Shown here: positions 13,216 through 20,473 of the stretch, one piece after another
Position numbering within the stretch: the first letter of the stretch is position 1
How the letters are laid out: every line of letters begins with the position of its first letter
IMG/VR virus record: IMGVR_UViG_3300037040_000027
Span: 1-21,382 of that record
Length of the DNA: 21,382 nt
Reading direction: 5' to 3' (one strand)
Origin: a virus
Position numbers and translations under genes: made by a program
The notes under the pieces: generated by a model
The model's database searches: none
The model's input: only the letters and a program-made list of their open reading frames with translations
Told to the model about the DNA's origin: nothing

Positions 13216-13240
13216 GTGACACTGCCGAATAAAATGTCAA
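13216..13240 (+). promoter_or_regulatory. tRNA leader with TGACA...TGTCA repeat
   Basis: TGACA (13217-13221) and TGTCA (13235-13239) are an inverted repeat just before the tRNA. The region matches the leader at 3715-3742 (GTGACA start, ATAAANTGTCAAGC end). It could be an operator, a processing signal or a remnant of duplication. Confidence 0.5.
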
Positions 13241-13241
13241 G

Positions 13242-13314
13242 CACACCGTAGCTGAACCGGTAAAGCACCGGGCACTAGGTCCGGGAGATATGGGTTCGAG
13301 TCCCATCGGTGTGC
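13242..13314 (+). tRNA. tRNA with predicted anticodon CUA (amber)
   Basis: A full cloverleaf of 73 bases. The acceptor is CACACCG/CGGTGTG, and G13241 could pair with C73 to give an eighth pair. The D arm has A14, GG and A21 in the standard places. The anticodon stem is CCGGG/TCCGG (13268-13272, 13280-13284) around CACTAGG. The variable region is five bases, and the T arm is ATGGG-TTCGAGT-CCCAT. Loop positions 34-36 read CTA, so it would decode UAG. Position 33 is A instead of the near-universal T, which weakens confidence that it decodes normally. No CCA is encoded. The short variable region excludes Leu, Ser and bacterial Tyr types. G-1:C73 is a tRNA-His feature. Confidence 0.85.
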
Positions 13315-13334
13315 CTTAACTAGGAGTACAGAAC

Positions 13335-14678
13335 ATGGCAACGATCCTTGTAGCATCAGGCGACGACCTCGCCGCAAAAGTTCAAGCGGCACACGCCGGC
13401 GACGTAGTTCAACTGGCGTCTGCCACATGGACTCTGGTCGCCAGTTTCTTCATTCCCTCGGGTGTGACGCTCCAGGGCGACCCGGACGGAGAATCCGAAA
13501 TCATCTTCAAACTCTCGGGCCAGGACCTTCACGGTATCGTGCTTCCTGCCAACGCCAGCAACATCACCATTCGCAACGTGGATATTGTGTCTAGCAATGG
13601 CCTGATCAAGATGTGCGACGGGCAGGGGTATAATGTTGTCACCATTACGGGCTGCTCATTCGAGTACGGCGGCGGGCAGTACGCCAGCGGCACTGATGTC
13701 TTCGGCATCTTCGCCACGATCCCCGGGTTTGGTCTGACCATCAGCAACAACCTCTTCCACGACTCCCCGAACTCCAACCGCAACTGGGAGTTGTACAATC
13801 AAACGAATCTCACGCTCAAGGACAACACCTTCCACAACATCGTGGATGGTGGCCACGTCGTCGAGCCCGGCAACAACTTCATTTTTGACCACAACATCGG
13901 CTCTGGCATCCAGCGGATGGGGCAGGAGATTCAGGGCAACGGCGTCGTGACTGGCATGCAGGTCACCAACAACACCTTCTACGACTGGCGTAACCCCTAC
14001 GAAGACAGCTTCGGTATGTCCATCGTCATGCTGAACGCGGTCAGCCCCCTGATCCAGAGTAACTACGTCGAGTTCAGTATGGCCCCTGGGGCAGTCTGGG
14101 GGCCGAAGGACTCCACCGGGGCTAACCGGTTCGGGTACGGCTACGAACTGGGAGGCAGCAATGTTCAGCTACTCAGTAATACCTTCGTGGCTCTCTTTCG
14201 CTGTGGTGCGGGATACTGCACTGCCAGCAAGACGACCTACGCCAAGGGGAACACCTCCTACGACGCCAACAAGTTTGCCCAGTGGGGAGACTTTACAGCG
14301 GAGACTGGTGGAGCGTACACCAACGCGGCTACCCTTCTTTCTGACAATGCGGTAGAAACCGGCCCGGCACCACTCCCAAACGTCGCACCGGTGCCCGCCC
14401 CCGTGGTGGTCGTGGCACCGACTCCCGCACCAGTTGTTACGCCTGTGGTGCCCGTCTCCACTACTCCGCCAGTCGTGACTCCTACTGCCCCTGTTGTGGC
14501 ACCCACCGCCCCCGCAGTTACTGTTAAGACCATCGTCATCAGCCTCGTCGAATCTGATGGCTCGAAGGTGGACTATAACCTGTCAGTGAGTCTCGTACCA
14601 CCCAAGCACGTCGCCTCCGGCGTCCTGGCACTGGAGTTGTCAGACGGCACGACGCAGATGTATACGATCAAGGTCTGA
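13335..14678 (+). CDS. parallel beta-helix protein (pectate-lyase-like fold)
   Basis: A 447-residue protein. Residues about 1-335 show repeated short turns with Asn ladders and patterns such as NITIRNVDI, LTISNNLFHD, LTLKDNTFHN and MQVTNNTFYD, typical of right-handed beta-helices that bind or cut polysaccharides. Residues about 345-395 form a Pro/Val/Ala/Thr linker, followed by a small beta-rich C-terminal domain. There is no signal peptide. In phages such proteins are usually tail spikes or depolymerases on the virion, so its position between an SSB-like gene and the primase, just after a tRNA, is unexpected. An AGGAG ribosome site precedes the ATG. The substrate is unknown. Confidence 0.75.
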   Translation: MATILVASGDDLAAKVQAAHAGDVVQLASATWTLVASFFIPSGVTLQGDPDGESEIIFKLSGQDLHGIVLPANASNITIRNVDIVSSNGLIKMCDGQGYNVVTITGCSFEYGGGQYASGTDVFGIFATIPGFGLTISNNLFHDSPNSNRNWELYNQTNLTLKDNTFHNIVDGGHVVEPGNNFIFDHNIGSGIQRMGQEIQGNGVVTGMQVTNNTFYDWRNPYEDSFGMSIVMLNAVSPLIQSNYVEFSMAPGAVWGPKDSTGANRFGYGYELGGSNVQLLSNTFVALFRCGAGYCTASKTTYAKGNTSYDANKFAQWGDFTAETGGAYTNAATLLSDNAVETGPAPLPNVAPVPAPVVVVAPTPAPVVTPVVPVSTTPPVVTPTAPVVAPTAPAVTVKTIVISLVESDGSKVDYNLSVSLVPPKHVASGVLALELSDGTTQMYTIKV

Positions 14679-14690
14679 TGCGGAGGTCCT

Positions 14691-17021
14691 GTGGCAAACG
14701 ACTGGAATGCCCTGCACTGCACGTTTCTGAACAACTGCACGCCGGGGATGTGCCAATGGCTAGGAACGAACCTGGGGGTGACCTCCGAGGCTCTGATCCA
14801 GCTTCAGATCGGGTACTCCCCGCGTGTAGTGTTCGGTGGTAAGGGCCTGAAGAAAGAGTACATTTCGTACGATGGTTGGTTCACCATACCAATGAGGGAT
14901 GAGAATGCGAAGCTGACAGGCTTCAGTCTGAGGAACTGCGGGGGGAAGAAACTGATGTACCCAGGCTCCAAGCCCGGTACGTTCTATGTCGTCAATCCTA
15001 ACCACAGAGAGGGTGAACATGGGTATTCTTCAGGCTCTCATAATTGGGTGCGTGTTGCTGACGCTGGTCAGAATTGCCCAATATGTAACCATAGCGATGG
15101 CTGTTTACTCTCGGCGGAAAACCCGTCTGACCCCAAAGCGGTAGTCTGCATCAGAATGGAAAGCCCCACGCCACTGAAGCTGGGCTGGCTCCATATCAGG
15201 AAAGATACGGGCATCCTGGCCAGTGCTTCCCCCCTCGCCGACAGTGAGAAGCCGGTGCTGGTGGTCGAGGGTATGTCTGACGTGGCAGCGGCTTACGATC
15301 TGGGCTTCCCTGCGATCGGTAAGCCCAACAACATCGGCGGTCAGAACATTGTGGCCGAACTGGTACGCGGTCGCACCGTCATCGTGATGGGCGAGAACGA
15401 CAAGAAAGCCAACGGAGAATGGCCCGGCCAGATCGGTGCCTCGATGTCTCTGAAGTCGTGCTTGACAACGACTGGGAAAGCCCGTATCCTGTTCCCGCCC
15501 GAGCATGTGAAAGACCTTCGGGCCTGGAAGAACAATTATGGCCTGACAGCAGCCACCCTCCTGGCTGATGCCGAGGAGAAGGGCCAGGAGCAGATCACCG
15601 ATGACCTGATCCCCGACGATCGGCCCTTGACTATCTTCCGCCGATTCCTGAAGGAACAGTACACCGCCGGCAAGGTCACGCTGCTGAAGAACTGGGAAGA
15701 CCGCTGGTACGTGTACCACGGTGCAGACGGCTGCTACAACAGCGTAGAGGAGAACGCCCTCATCGGTGAGTTCGCCCGCTGGACCGACAACAAGCAAGTG
15801 ATCATGGACCGTGCCCAGGGTCCCAAGCCGGAGAAGCTGAAGTACACAGCGGGCCTCTGGTCTAGCATGCGTCAGGTGGCTCTGGCTGATGGGTACCTGA
15901 TGGGCACGCTCCCCCAGTGGATCAATGGGAAGAATGGGCTTGACATGCATAGCCTGATCTGTTTTAATAACGGAGTGCTTGATGTTGATGCCTATCTTGA
16001 AAACTCGGCGGTCGCTCTCTTGCCATCCACCCCAGACCTTTTTACCGTTAATGCACTTCCGTTTGCGTTTGACCCAACGGCGACTTGCCCTCTCTGGCTC
16101 AATTTTTTGGAATCGTCGCTGGGTGATGATGCGGCGAAGATACAGTTACTTCAAGAGTGGCTGGGGTACTGCATGACCTCAGACATCAGTATGGAGAAGA
16201 TGCTGTACATGCGTGGCCCGACCGGTCACGGCAAGGGCACCATCCTGAACATCATCTCCCACCTGGTTGGGAAAAAGAACGTGGCCAGCCCCCAGTTCAA
16301 GAAGCTGGCTGACAACTTCGGCCTCCAATCCCTGATCGGGAAACTGGTGTGTCTGATCGGTGACGCTCGCGACGACCGGGCCGGGGCCTCCCTGGTGGGG
16401 GCACTGGAAGTCCTGCTCTCGATCGTGGGTGGTGATGAACTTCAGATCGATCGTAAGTTCCTTCCACGGGTAGAAGGGATCAAGCTGACGACCAGGATCA
16501 CGATCGCCTCGAATATCTTCCTGAATATCCCGGACCCATCAGGTGCGATGGAGCGGCGATTGATGCTCCTGGACTTCCAGAAGAAGGTCACGGAGGATCA
16601 ACGGGATCACACTTTGAAACAGCGGCTCCCCGAGGAGATCGCGGGCATCGCGGCCTGGGCCTTGGAGGGTCTGAGGAGACTGCGTTTAAACGGTGCGTTC
16701 ACTGTACCGGCGTCGAGCCTCACGGCGATGCAGGAGTGGAAGCTGTTCAACAACCCGCTGGCTAGCTTCCTGGACGAATGTACGACGGCGGACCCCAAAG
16801 GTGTGGTGCCTCGTCGCATGCTGTTCGATGGATGGAATAGCTGGGCTGGGGCGAAGCGGCTGCCCGTGGGCACGAAGTCCCAGTTCTTTAACGACATCGT
16901 CACCCTGGCCACCTATGTATCACAAGACAGTATGGAGATCGGTGGCCGGCAGGAGATCATATACCGTGGACTGGCATTCACTTCGGATGCCGCACGGCGG
17001 TACCTCGGCAAACCTTCCTAG
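14691..17021 (+). CDS. TOPRIM primase - SF3 (D5-like) helicase
   Basis: A 776-residue protein starting with GTG after GGAGG. The N-terminus (residues 30-100) resembles the primase core upstream of TOPRIM. A Cys group (C129, C132, C138, C153) looks like a zinc finger placed after it. TOPRIM has E193 (VVEGMSD) and acidic residues in GENDKK (234-239). The helicase shows Walker A GPTGHGKGT (509-517), Walker B ending at D558, sensor N608 and the arginine pair in GAMERR (618-623). The enzyme would unwind DNA at the fork as a hexamer and make primers. The metal-binding module is in an unusual position. It ends in TAG, nine bases in frame before the next ATG. Confidence 0.92.
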   Translation: MANDWNALHCTFLNNCTPGMCQWLGTNLGVTSEALIQLQIGYSPRVVFGGKGLKKEYISYDGWFTIPMRDENAKLTGFSLRNCGGKKLMYPGSKPGTFYVVNPNHREGEHGYSSGSHNWVRVADAGQNCPICNHSDGCLLSAENPSDPKAVVCIRMESPTPLKLGWLHIRKDTGILASASPLADSEKPVLVVEGMSDVAAAYDLGFPAIGKPNNIGGQNIVAELVRGRTVIVMGENDKKANGEWPGQIGASMSLKSCLTTTGKARILFPPEHVKDLRAWKNNYGLTAATLLADAEEKGQEQITDDLIPDDRPLTIFRRFLKEQYTAGKVTLLKNWEDRWYVYHGADGCYNSVEENALIGEFARWTDNKQVIMDRAQGPKPEKLKYTAGLWSSMRQVALADGYLMGTLPQWINGKNGLDMHSLICFNNGVLDVDAYLENSAVALLPSTPDLFTVNALPFAFDPTATCPLWLNFLESSLGDDAAKIQLLQEWLGYCMTSDISMEKMLYMRGPTGHGKGTILNIISHLVGKKNVASPQFKKLADNFGLQSLIGKLVCLIGDARDDRAGASLVGALEVLLSIVGGDELQIDRKFLPRVEGIKLTTRITIASNIFLNIPDPSGAMERRLMLLDFQKKVTEDQRDHTLKQRLPEEIAGIAAWALEGLRRLRLNGAFTVPASSLTAMQEWKLFNNPLASFLDECTTADPKGVVPRRMLFDGWNSWAGAKRLPVGTKSQFFNDIVTLATYVSQDSMEIGGRQEIIYRGLAFTSDAARRYLGKPS

Positions 17022-17030
17022 GAGAGAACT

Positions 17031-17864
17031 ATGTTACCATCAGGAAAGCAGGACAGAAAGGACCGGCCCGTGTTCAGTGGAGTATTCAAATACTTCCCTG
17101 ACGCCTTGGCCGAGGTCGCCCACGTATCCTTTGTTGGCAACGTCCAGCATAATCCAGGCCAGCCCATGGCGTGGAGCAGGCATAAGAGCACTGATCATGG
17201 TGATTGCATCGCCCGGCACCTGCTGGAAGCCGGTACCACCGACAGTGACGGCCTGCGTCATTCGGCTAAGGTAGCCTGGCGTGCCCTGGCCCTGCTCCAG
17301 ATCGAACTGGAAAACGAAGCGAAGCCCACGCCCTTCGAAGAGGTCGTCGGAATGAAGATGGAGGGGGCGTTCGGCCCTCTCATGTACGCCAACACCCACA
17401 CGGACGCACGGGAGCCGGCTGCTTACGAAGCGGAACGTAAAGCCGCTGCCGTGGCAGACCATGTCGGCGGAAGCGAGCAGGTGCCGTTCATGACGGCTGC
17501 TTCGTTCGTCCCGCCGCCGCCCACTTTCTATATCGCCGGACCCATGAGGAATTACCCGGACTTCAACTTCCCCGCCTTCGATGCCGCCAAAGCACACCTG
17601 GAGGCCATGGGCTGTAATGTGATCAGCCCTGCGGACATGGACCGGGCGGACCCGCAACCCCGTGCGGCAGACACCCTTCCGCAGTACGTGTATGCGAAGC
17701 GGGATGCTGAGGCTCTGATCACGCTGGCGGAGGATAACAGCAACTTCAACCTGGAGAATGGCATCTACATGCTGCAGGGGTGGCAGAGGAGTAAGGGGGC
17801 ACGTGCTGAACACGCCCTGGCCGAGTGGCTGGGACTGAAGATCGTTTATCAGGAGAACGAATAA
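17031..17864 (+). CDS. dATP/dGTP diphosphohydrolase-like domain fused to DUF4406
   Basis: A 277-residue two-domain protein. Residues 13-95 match the phage dATP/dGTP diphosphohydrolase N-terminal family by its AL.EVA, GN, AW, ARHLLEA and D.DGLRHSAK pattern; the related enzymes cut dATP or dGTP to the monophosphate. Residues 165-275 match DUF4406, a nucleoside 2-deoxyribosyltransferase-like fold: FYIAGPMRNYPDFNFPAF, then LQGWQRSKGARAEHALAEWLG. A disordered segment joins them. Together they suggest adjustment of purine deoxynucleotide pools, possibly for a modified base. The start has AGGAG six bases upstream. The substrate is not shown by sequence alone. Confidence 0.75.
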   Translation: MLPSGKQDRKDRPVFSGVFKYFPDALAEVAHVSFVGNVQHNPGQPMAWSRHKSTDHGDCIARHLLEAGTTDSDGLRHSAKVAWRALALLQIELENEAKPTPFEEVVGMKMEGAFGPLMYANTHTDAREPAAYEAERKAAAVADHVGGSEQVPFMTAASFVPPPPTFYIAGPMRNYPDFNFPAFDAAKAHLEAMGCNVISPADMDRADPQPRAADTLPQYVYAKRDAEALITLAEDNSNFNLENGIYMLQGWQRSKGARAEHALAEWLGLKIVYQENE

Positions 17865-18703
17865 TGGCAAAGCGTAAGATCGACATCCGTAACGTGATCG
17901 CAATCTCGGACACCCATGTTGGGTGTCAGGTTGCTCTCTGTCACCCTGATGGGGCTGCTCTTGACGGAGGTGGGCTTTACATGCCTTCCCTCGTGCAGAA
18001 GAAGGTGTGGCAAATCTGGGAACAATTCTGGGGTGAGTGGGTGCCGAAGGTGACCCACGGCGAACCCTTCGCGGTCGTCCATAATGGGGACGCCATCGAC
18101 GGCAGCCACCATAATTCCACGACCCAGTGGAGCCACAACATGAAGGATCAGGTTGAGCACGCCTACAAAATCCTTCAGCCGGTCGTGGAAGCGTGCGAAG
18201 GCCGGTACTATCACATTCGCGGCACCGAGGCTCATGTTGGCCAGAGTGGTGTCGAGGAGGAGAACCTGGCGAAGAAACTGGGGGCCATCCCCGACGATAC
18301 TGGCAACGCCGCCCGATGGGAACTGTGGAAGCGAATCGGGTCGCACCTGATCCACTTCTCCCACCACATTGGGACCACCAGCAGTGCCGCCCACGAGACT
18401 TCGGCGGTCAACGCAGAACTGGCCTCCTGCTTTAACGAGGCTGGACGCTGGGGACACGAACCCCCGGCAGTGGTTGTACGGTCGCATCGCCATCGCAACA
18501 GCGAGATCCGGTTGCCGGCGAAGTGGGGCTATGCTATCGGGTTCGTCACCCCGGCCTGGCAGTTGAAGACCCCGTTCGTATTCAAGATTCCTGGTGGGCG
18601 TACTAGCACGCCGCAGATCGGCGGCAGTATCATTCGTCTGGGTGACGAGGAACTGCACACCCGTCATTTTGTACACGACATCGGTCGAGGGAGGACAGAA
18701 TGA
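17864..18703 (+). CDS. calcineurin-like metallophosphoesterase
   Basis: A 279-residue protein whose ATG overlaps the previous TAA (TAATG). Metal ligands in the usual order are D16 and H18 (SDTH), N74-G75-D76 (HNGDAID), GTEAH at 120-124 in place of the common GNHE, and SHRH at 206-209. The fold hydrolyses phosphoesters in nucleotides, proteins or nucleic acids; phage members often act on DNA or nucleotides. The altered GNHE block has Thr for Asn, so activity or metal choice may differ. It follows the nucleotide-metabolism fusion in the same operon. The exact substrate is unknown. Confidence 0.85.
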   Translation: MAKRKIDIRNVIAISDTHVGCQVALCHPDGAALDGGGLYMPSLVQKKVWQIWEQFWGEWVPKVTHGEPFAVVHNGDAIDGSHHNSTTQWSHNMKDQVEHAYKILQPVVEACEGRYYHIRGTEAHVGQSGVEEENLAKKLGAIPDDTGNAARWELWKRIGSHLIHFSHHIGTTSSAAHETSAVNAELASCFNEAGRWGHEPPAVVVRSHRHRNSEIRLPAKWGYAIGFVTPAWQLKTPFVFKIPGGRTSTPQIGGSIIRLGDEELHTRHFVHDIGRGRTE

Positions 18704-19179
18704 AAACAGCCCCTGTGATCACGCTGGACGAATGGCTGGGGGCTACCGAGGCTGCACGCACATTTCGGCCTCCCGGATCGTACACAGCGACGGAGTACGC
18801 CGCGACCTCTGCGAAAGCCCCCGGTGCCGCCAGGCAGATGGTGTACCTGGCGGTAAGGCAAGGCATCCTAAAACGAGTTGGGACGGTCCCCCATCCAGGA
18901 GGTGGCCGACCAGTGCATCTCTTTGCCCATAGAGATGGCATTCCCGTGGAGGAATGGGGAGAGATCACTGAGTTTCCCACCCCGGAACCGAATACGTTCT
19001 GTGTGTCAGATGTGATGGCACGGGGTAAACCGGGGGGCACCGCTCGGCGATTTGTCAAGGCAGCATTACGATCAGGCGAGATTGCCCTGGTCGGGAAACG
19101 GACGACCCCCGAGGGAGGAGTTGCCCTCTATTACCGCGTCACCAAAAAACCCTCTTCAGGAAAAGGAAAGAAAAAATGA
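18700..19179 (+). CDS. possible double winged-helix DNA-binding protein
   Basis: A 159-residue protein starting inside the previous stop (ATGA) with GGGAGGA upstream. Two similar modules are visible: residues about 27-75 (helices, then GILKRVGTV, GGRP, HLF) and residues about 103-151 (helices, then GEIALVGKR, GG, YYRV). Each reads as helix, recognition helix and beta wing. The last residues are very basic (SSGKGKKK). It could be a late-gene regulator or DNA-packaging accessory at the border to the virion genes. This is inference from pattern; no named family was identified. Confidence 0.55.
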   Translation: MKTAPVITLDEWLGATEAARTFRPPGSYTATEYAATSAKAPGAARQMVYLAVRQGILKRVGTVPHPGGGRPVHLFAHRDGIPVEEWGEITEFPTPEPNTFCVSDVMARGKPGGTARRFVKAALRSGEIALVGKRTTPEGGVALYYRVTKKPSSGKGKKK

Positions 19180-19688
19180 GCACACGTCAAGCATGGATTT
19201 TCTTCGTCGCAGCTTTGGCCCTGTTTGTCGCCGGCCTCGCTCTCACTGGCTGTGCCGCCCATCCCCTGGTTCCGGCACCGACGCATGAGTTTGTCGGCCC
19301 TGGGCACACGCCCACAAGTCTGACCGCCGTGGCCAAGGGTCTGGATACCTTTATCCTCCTCAGCGTGATCGCCGTAGGAGTCGGCATCGGGTTGTTCCTC
19401 TGGCTGCCCACTGCCCACAACGCCTCGCTCGCGTTAGTGTTTATAGGAGGTGGGGTGGAGGCGAGCAGTCTCGCGACCCGTGTCTCACTGTGGCTGGTGC
19501 CCTACGCGGTGGTGTCATTCGCAGTAGCAGCCCTGGCTGCATTGATCTACGAGATCATCCACAACCGGGCAACCCTAGAAGCGGACGCCTCGGCAGCGAA
19601 GTCTGACTTCGAGACAGAAGTGGACAAGGCTCTGGCTGCGGTGAAGTCTGGTGCCGCGACTGTGACGACCGAAGTGAAGAAAGCCTAA
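19176..19688 (+). CDS. membrane protein with lipobox, possible holin-type
   Basis: A 170-residue protein overlapping the previous stop. Residues 1-26 look like a lipoprotein signal ending in LTGC (lipobox, C26), although the first segment could also be a membrane helix. Three further hydrophobic segments lie near residues 56-77, 84-102 and 108-127. The C-terminal 45 residues are Ala-, Lys- and Asp/Glu-rich and probably helical. Multi-TM small proteins near the end of the early strand can be holins, but nothing diagnostic is present. A short ribosome site (AAGGAAAG) precedes the ATG. Confidence 0.5.
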   Translation: MSTRQAWIFFVAALALFVAGLALTGCAAHPLVPAPTHEFVGPGHTPTSLTAVAKGLDTFILLSVIAVGVGIGLFLWLPTAHNASLALVFIGGGVEASSLATRVSLWLVPYAVVSFAVAALAALIYEIIHNRATLEADASAAKSDFETEVDKALAAVKSGAATVTTEVKKA

Positions 19689-19921
19689 TGCGACCCCTGC
19701 GTACAGATTCCGATTTCCTGGCCCTGGCGAAGGTAGGCGGGTCAGCCGCCTTCGCCAGGGCCTGTGATACCGGCACCTATACCCCGCCGACTGAGAGAGC
19801 ATTCCCCTGGGGTCATGGCTGGTCATTCACCGTGACCAGCGACCGGGGGAATCAGTGGTCCGTGAGAATCGCGGTGGACGAAGTGAAGCGACGGTATCGA
19901 GTCAACGTGAGGAAAATCTGA
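19688..19921 (+). CDS. 77-residue protein of unknown function
   Basis: The ATG overlaps the previous TAA and the frame ends in TGA overlapping the next ATG. The protein has a basic C-terminus (RRYRVNVRKI) with beta-like strands (WSFTVTSDRG, WSVRIAV). I do not recognise a family. The tight overlaps on both sides argue that it is translated. Confidence 0.5.
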   Translation: MRPLRTDSDFLALAKVGGSAAFARACDTGTYTPPTERAFPWGHGWSFTVTSDRGNQWSVRIAVDEVKRRYRVNVRKI

Positions 19922-20199
19922 TGGGACCCCCAAAAATCGTCACGGTCTACACCGCCACTGATGTCGCCACAGTGGACATCCGGAGCATCGACCTTACCGC
20001 TGATTTCGTGGTCTGGAATCGTGGGGGTGAACTGCGGAAGATCAGCAAGGCCATCCTTCAGGAGGCTGCCCGTCTCTTCCTGGATGGACAGAGAATGGTA
20101 TCAGCCGGCAGGCTCCCAGAATTACCGCCCGAGTGGACGTTAATCTACTGGGAAGCCTGCTTGCCGATAACCACACACCGCCCCGTCACGGTCAACTAA
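19921..20199 (+). CDS. 92-residue protein, last gene of the plus-strand module
   Basis: Starts at ATG 19921, with GAGGA seven bases upstream, overlapping the previous TGA; a longer frame from 19855 is rejected as it lies wholly inside the neighbour. It has a beta-rich N-terminus (IVTVYTATDVATVDIRSID) and a central helix (LRKISKAILQEAARLFLDGQ). The function is unknown. It ends in TAA, and its last eight bases overlap the end of a minus-strand gene, so transcription from both sides converges here with no visible terminator. Confidence 0.55.
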   Translation: MGPPKIVTVYTATDVATVDIRSIDLTADFVVWNRGGELRKISKAILQEAARLFLDGQRMVSAGRLPELPPEWTLIYWEACLPITTHRPVTVN

Positions 20200-20473
20200 T
20201 CTTCAGGTGGGACTTAACCCAGCCCCAGGCTGCGGCTAACCCCGCCGCAAGCCCAGCACTGAACACCCCGTACCCGATCAGAGCATGCTTCTGATCCTTC
20301 TCCAGTTTGTCGAGCCTGCCATCTGACGTAGCGGCGCACGCCTTCAGGTCTTTCACATCCTGGATAAGCGGGGTCATGGAGTTTTGTAACTCGGTACGGA
20401 CGGCCTGCACCATCGGTTCAACGAAGTGTTTGGTGAACTGATCGACATCATCAAGGTTAATCTGGATTCCCAC
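20192..20473 (-). CDS. coiled-coil protein with C-terminal TM helix
   Basis: A 93-residue protein on the minus strand, starting with GTG at 20473. Residues about 20-63 form a heptad-like helix (TELQNSMTPLIQDVKDLK, then RLDKLEKDQ), followed by a membrane helix (ALIGYGVFSAGLAAGLAAAWGWV) and a short basic tail. This architecture recalls XhlA-type and similar phage membrane-associated lysis or tail-assembly proteins. Its first 17 bases overlap the end of the large gene upstream on the same strand, suggesting coupling to late expression. The function is uncertain. Confidence 0.55.
   Translation of the reverse strand: MGIQINLDDVDQFTKHFVEPMVQAVRTELQNSMTPLIQDVKDLKACAATSDGRLDKLEKDQKHALIGYGVFSAGLAAGLAAAWGWVKSHLKIS

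Noticed and set aside
12570-13268. Long minus-strand open frames opposite the SSB-like gene
   Set aside because: Their Ala/Gly/Val-rich runs mirror the Ala/Pro linker on the plus strand. No ribosome site or known motif is present.
15105-15950. 281-residue minus-strand frame within the primase gene
   Set aside because: It overlaps the TOPRIM region, lacks any recognisable domain and has no ribosome site.
17040-18676. Long minus-strand open frames opposite the phosphohydrolase and metallophosphoesterase genes
   Set aside because: Well-conserved enzyme motifs are on the plus strand; these are shadows of GC-rich codon use.
20150-20260. Bidirectional terminator at the convergent gene ends
   Set aside because: The stops overlap by eight bases and no hairpin with flanking A/T runs is visible.
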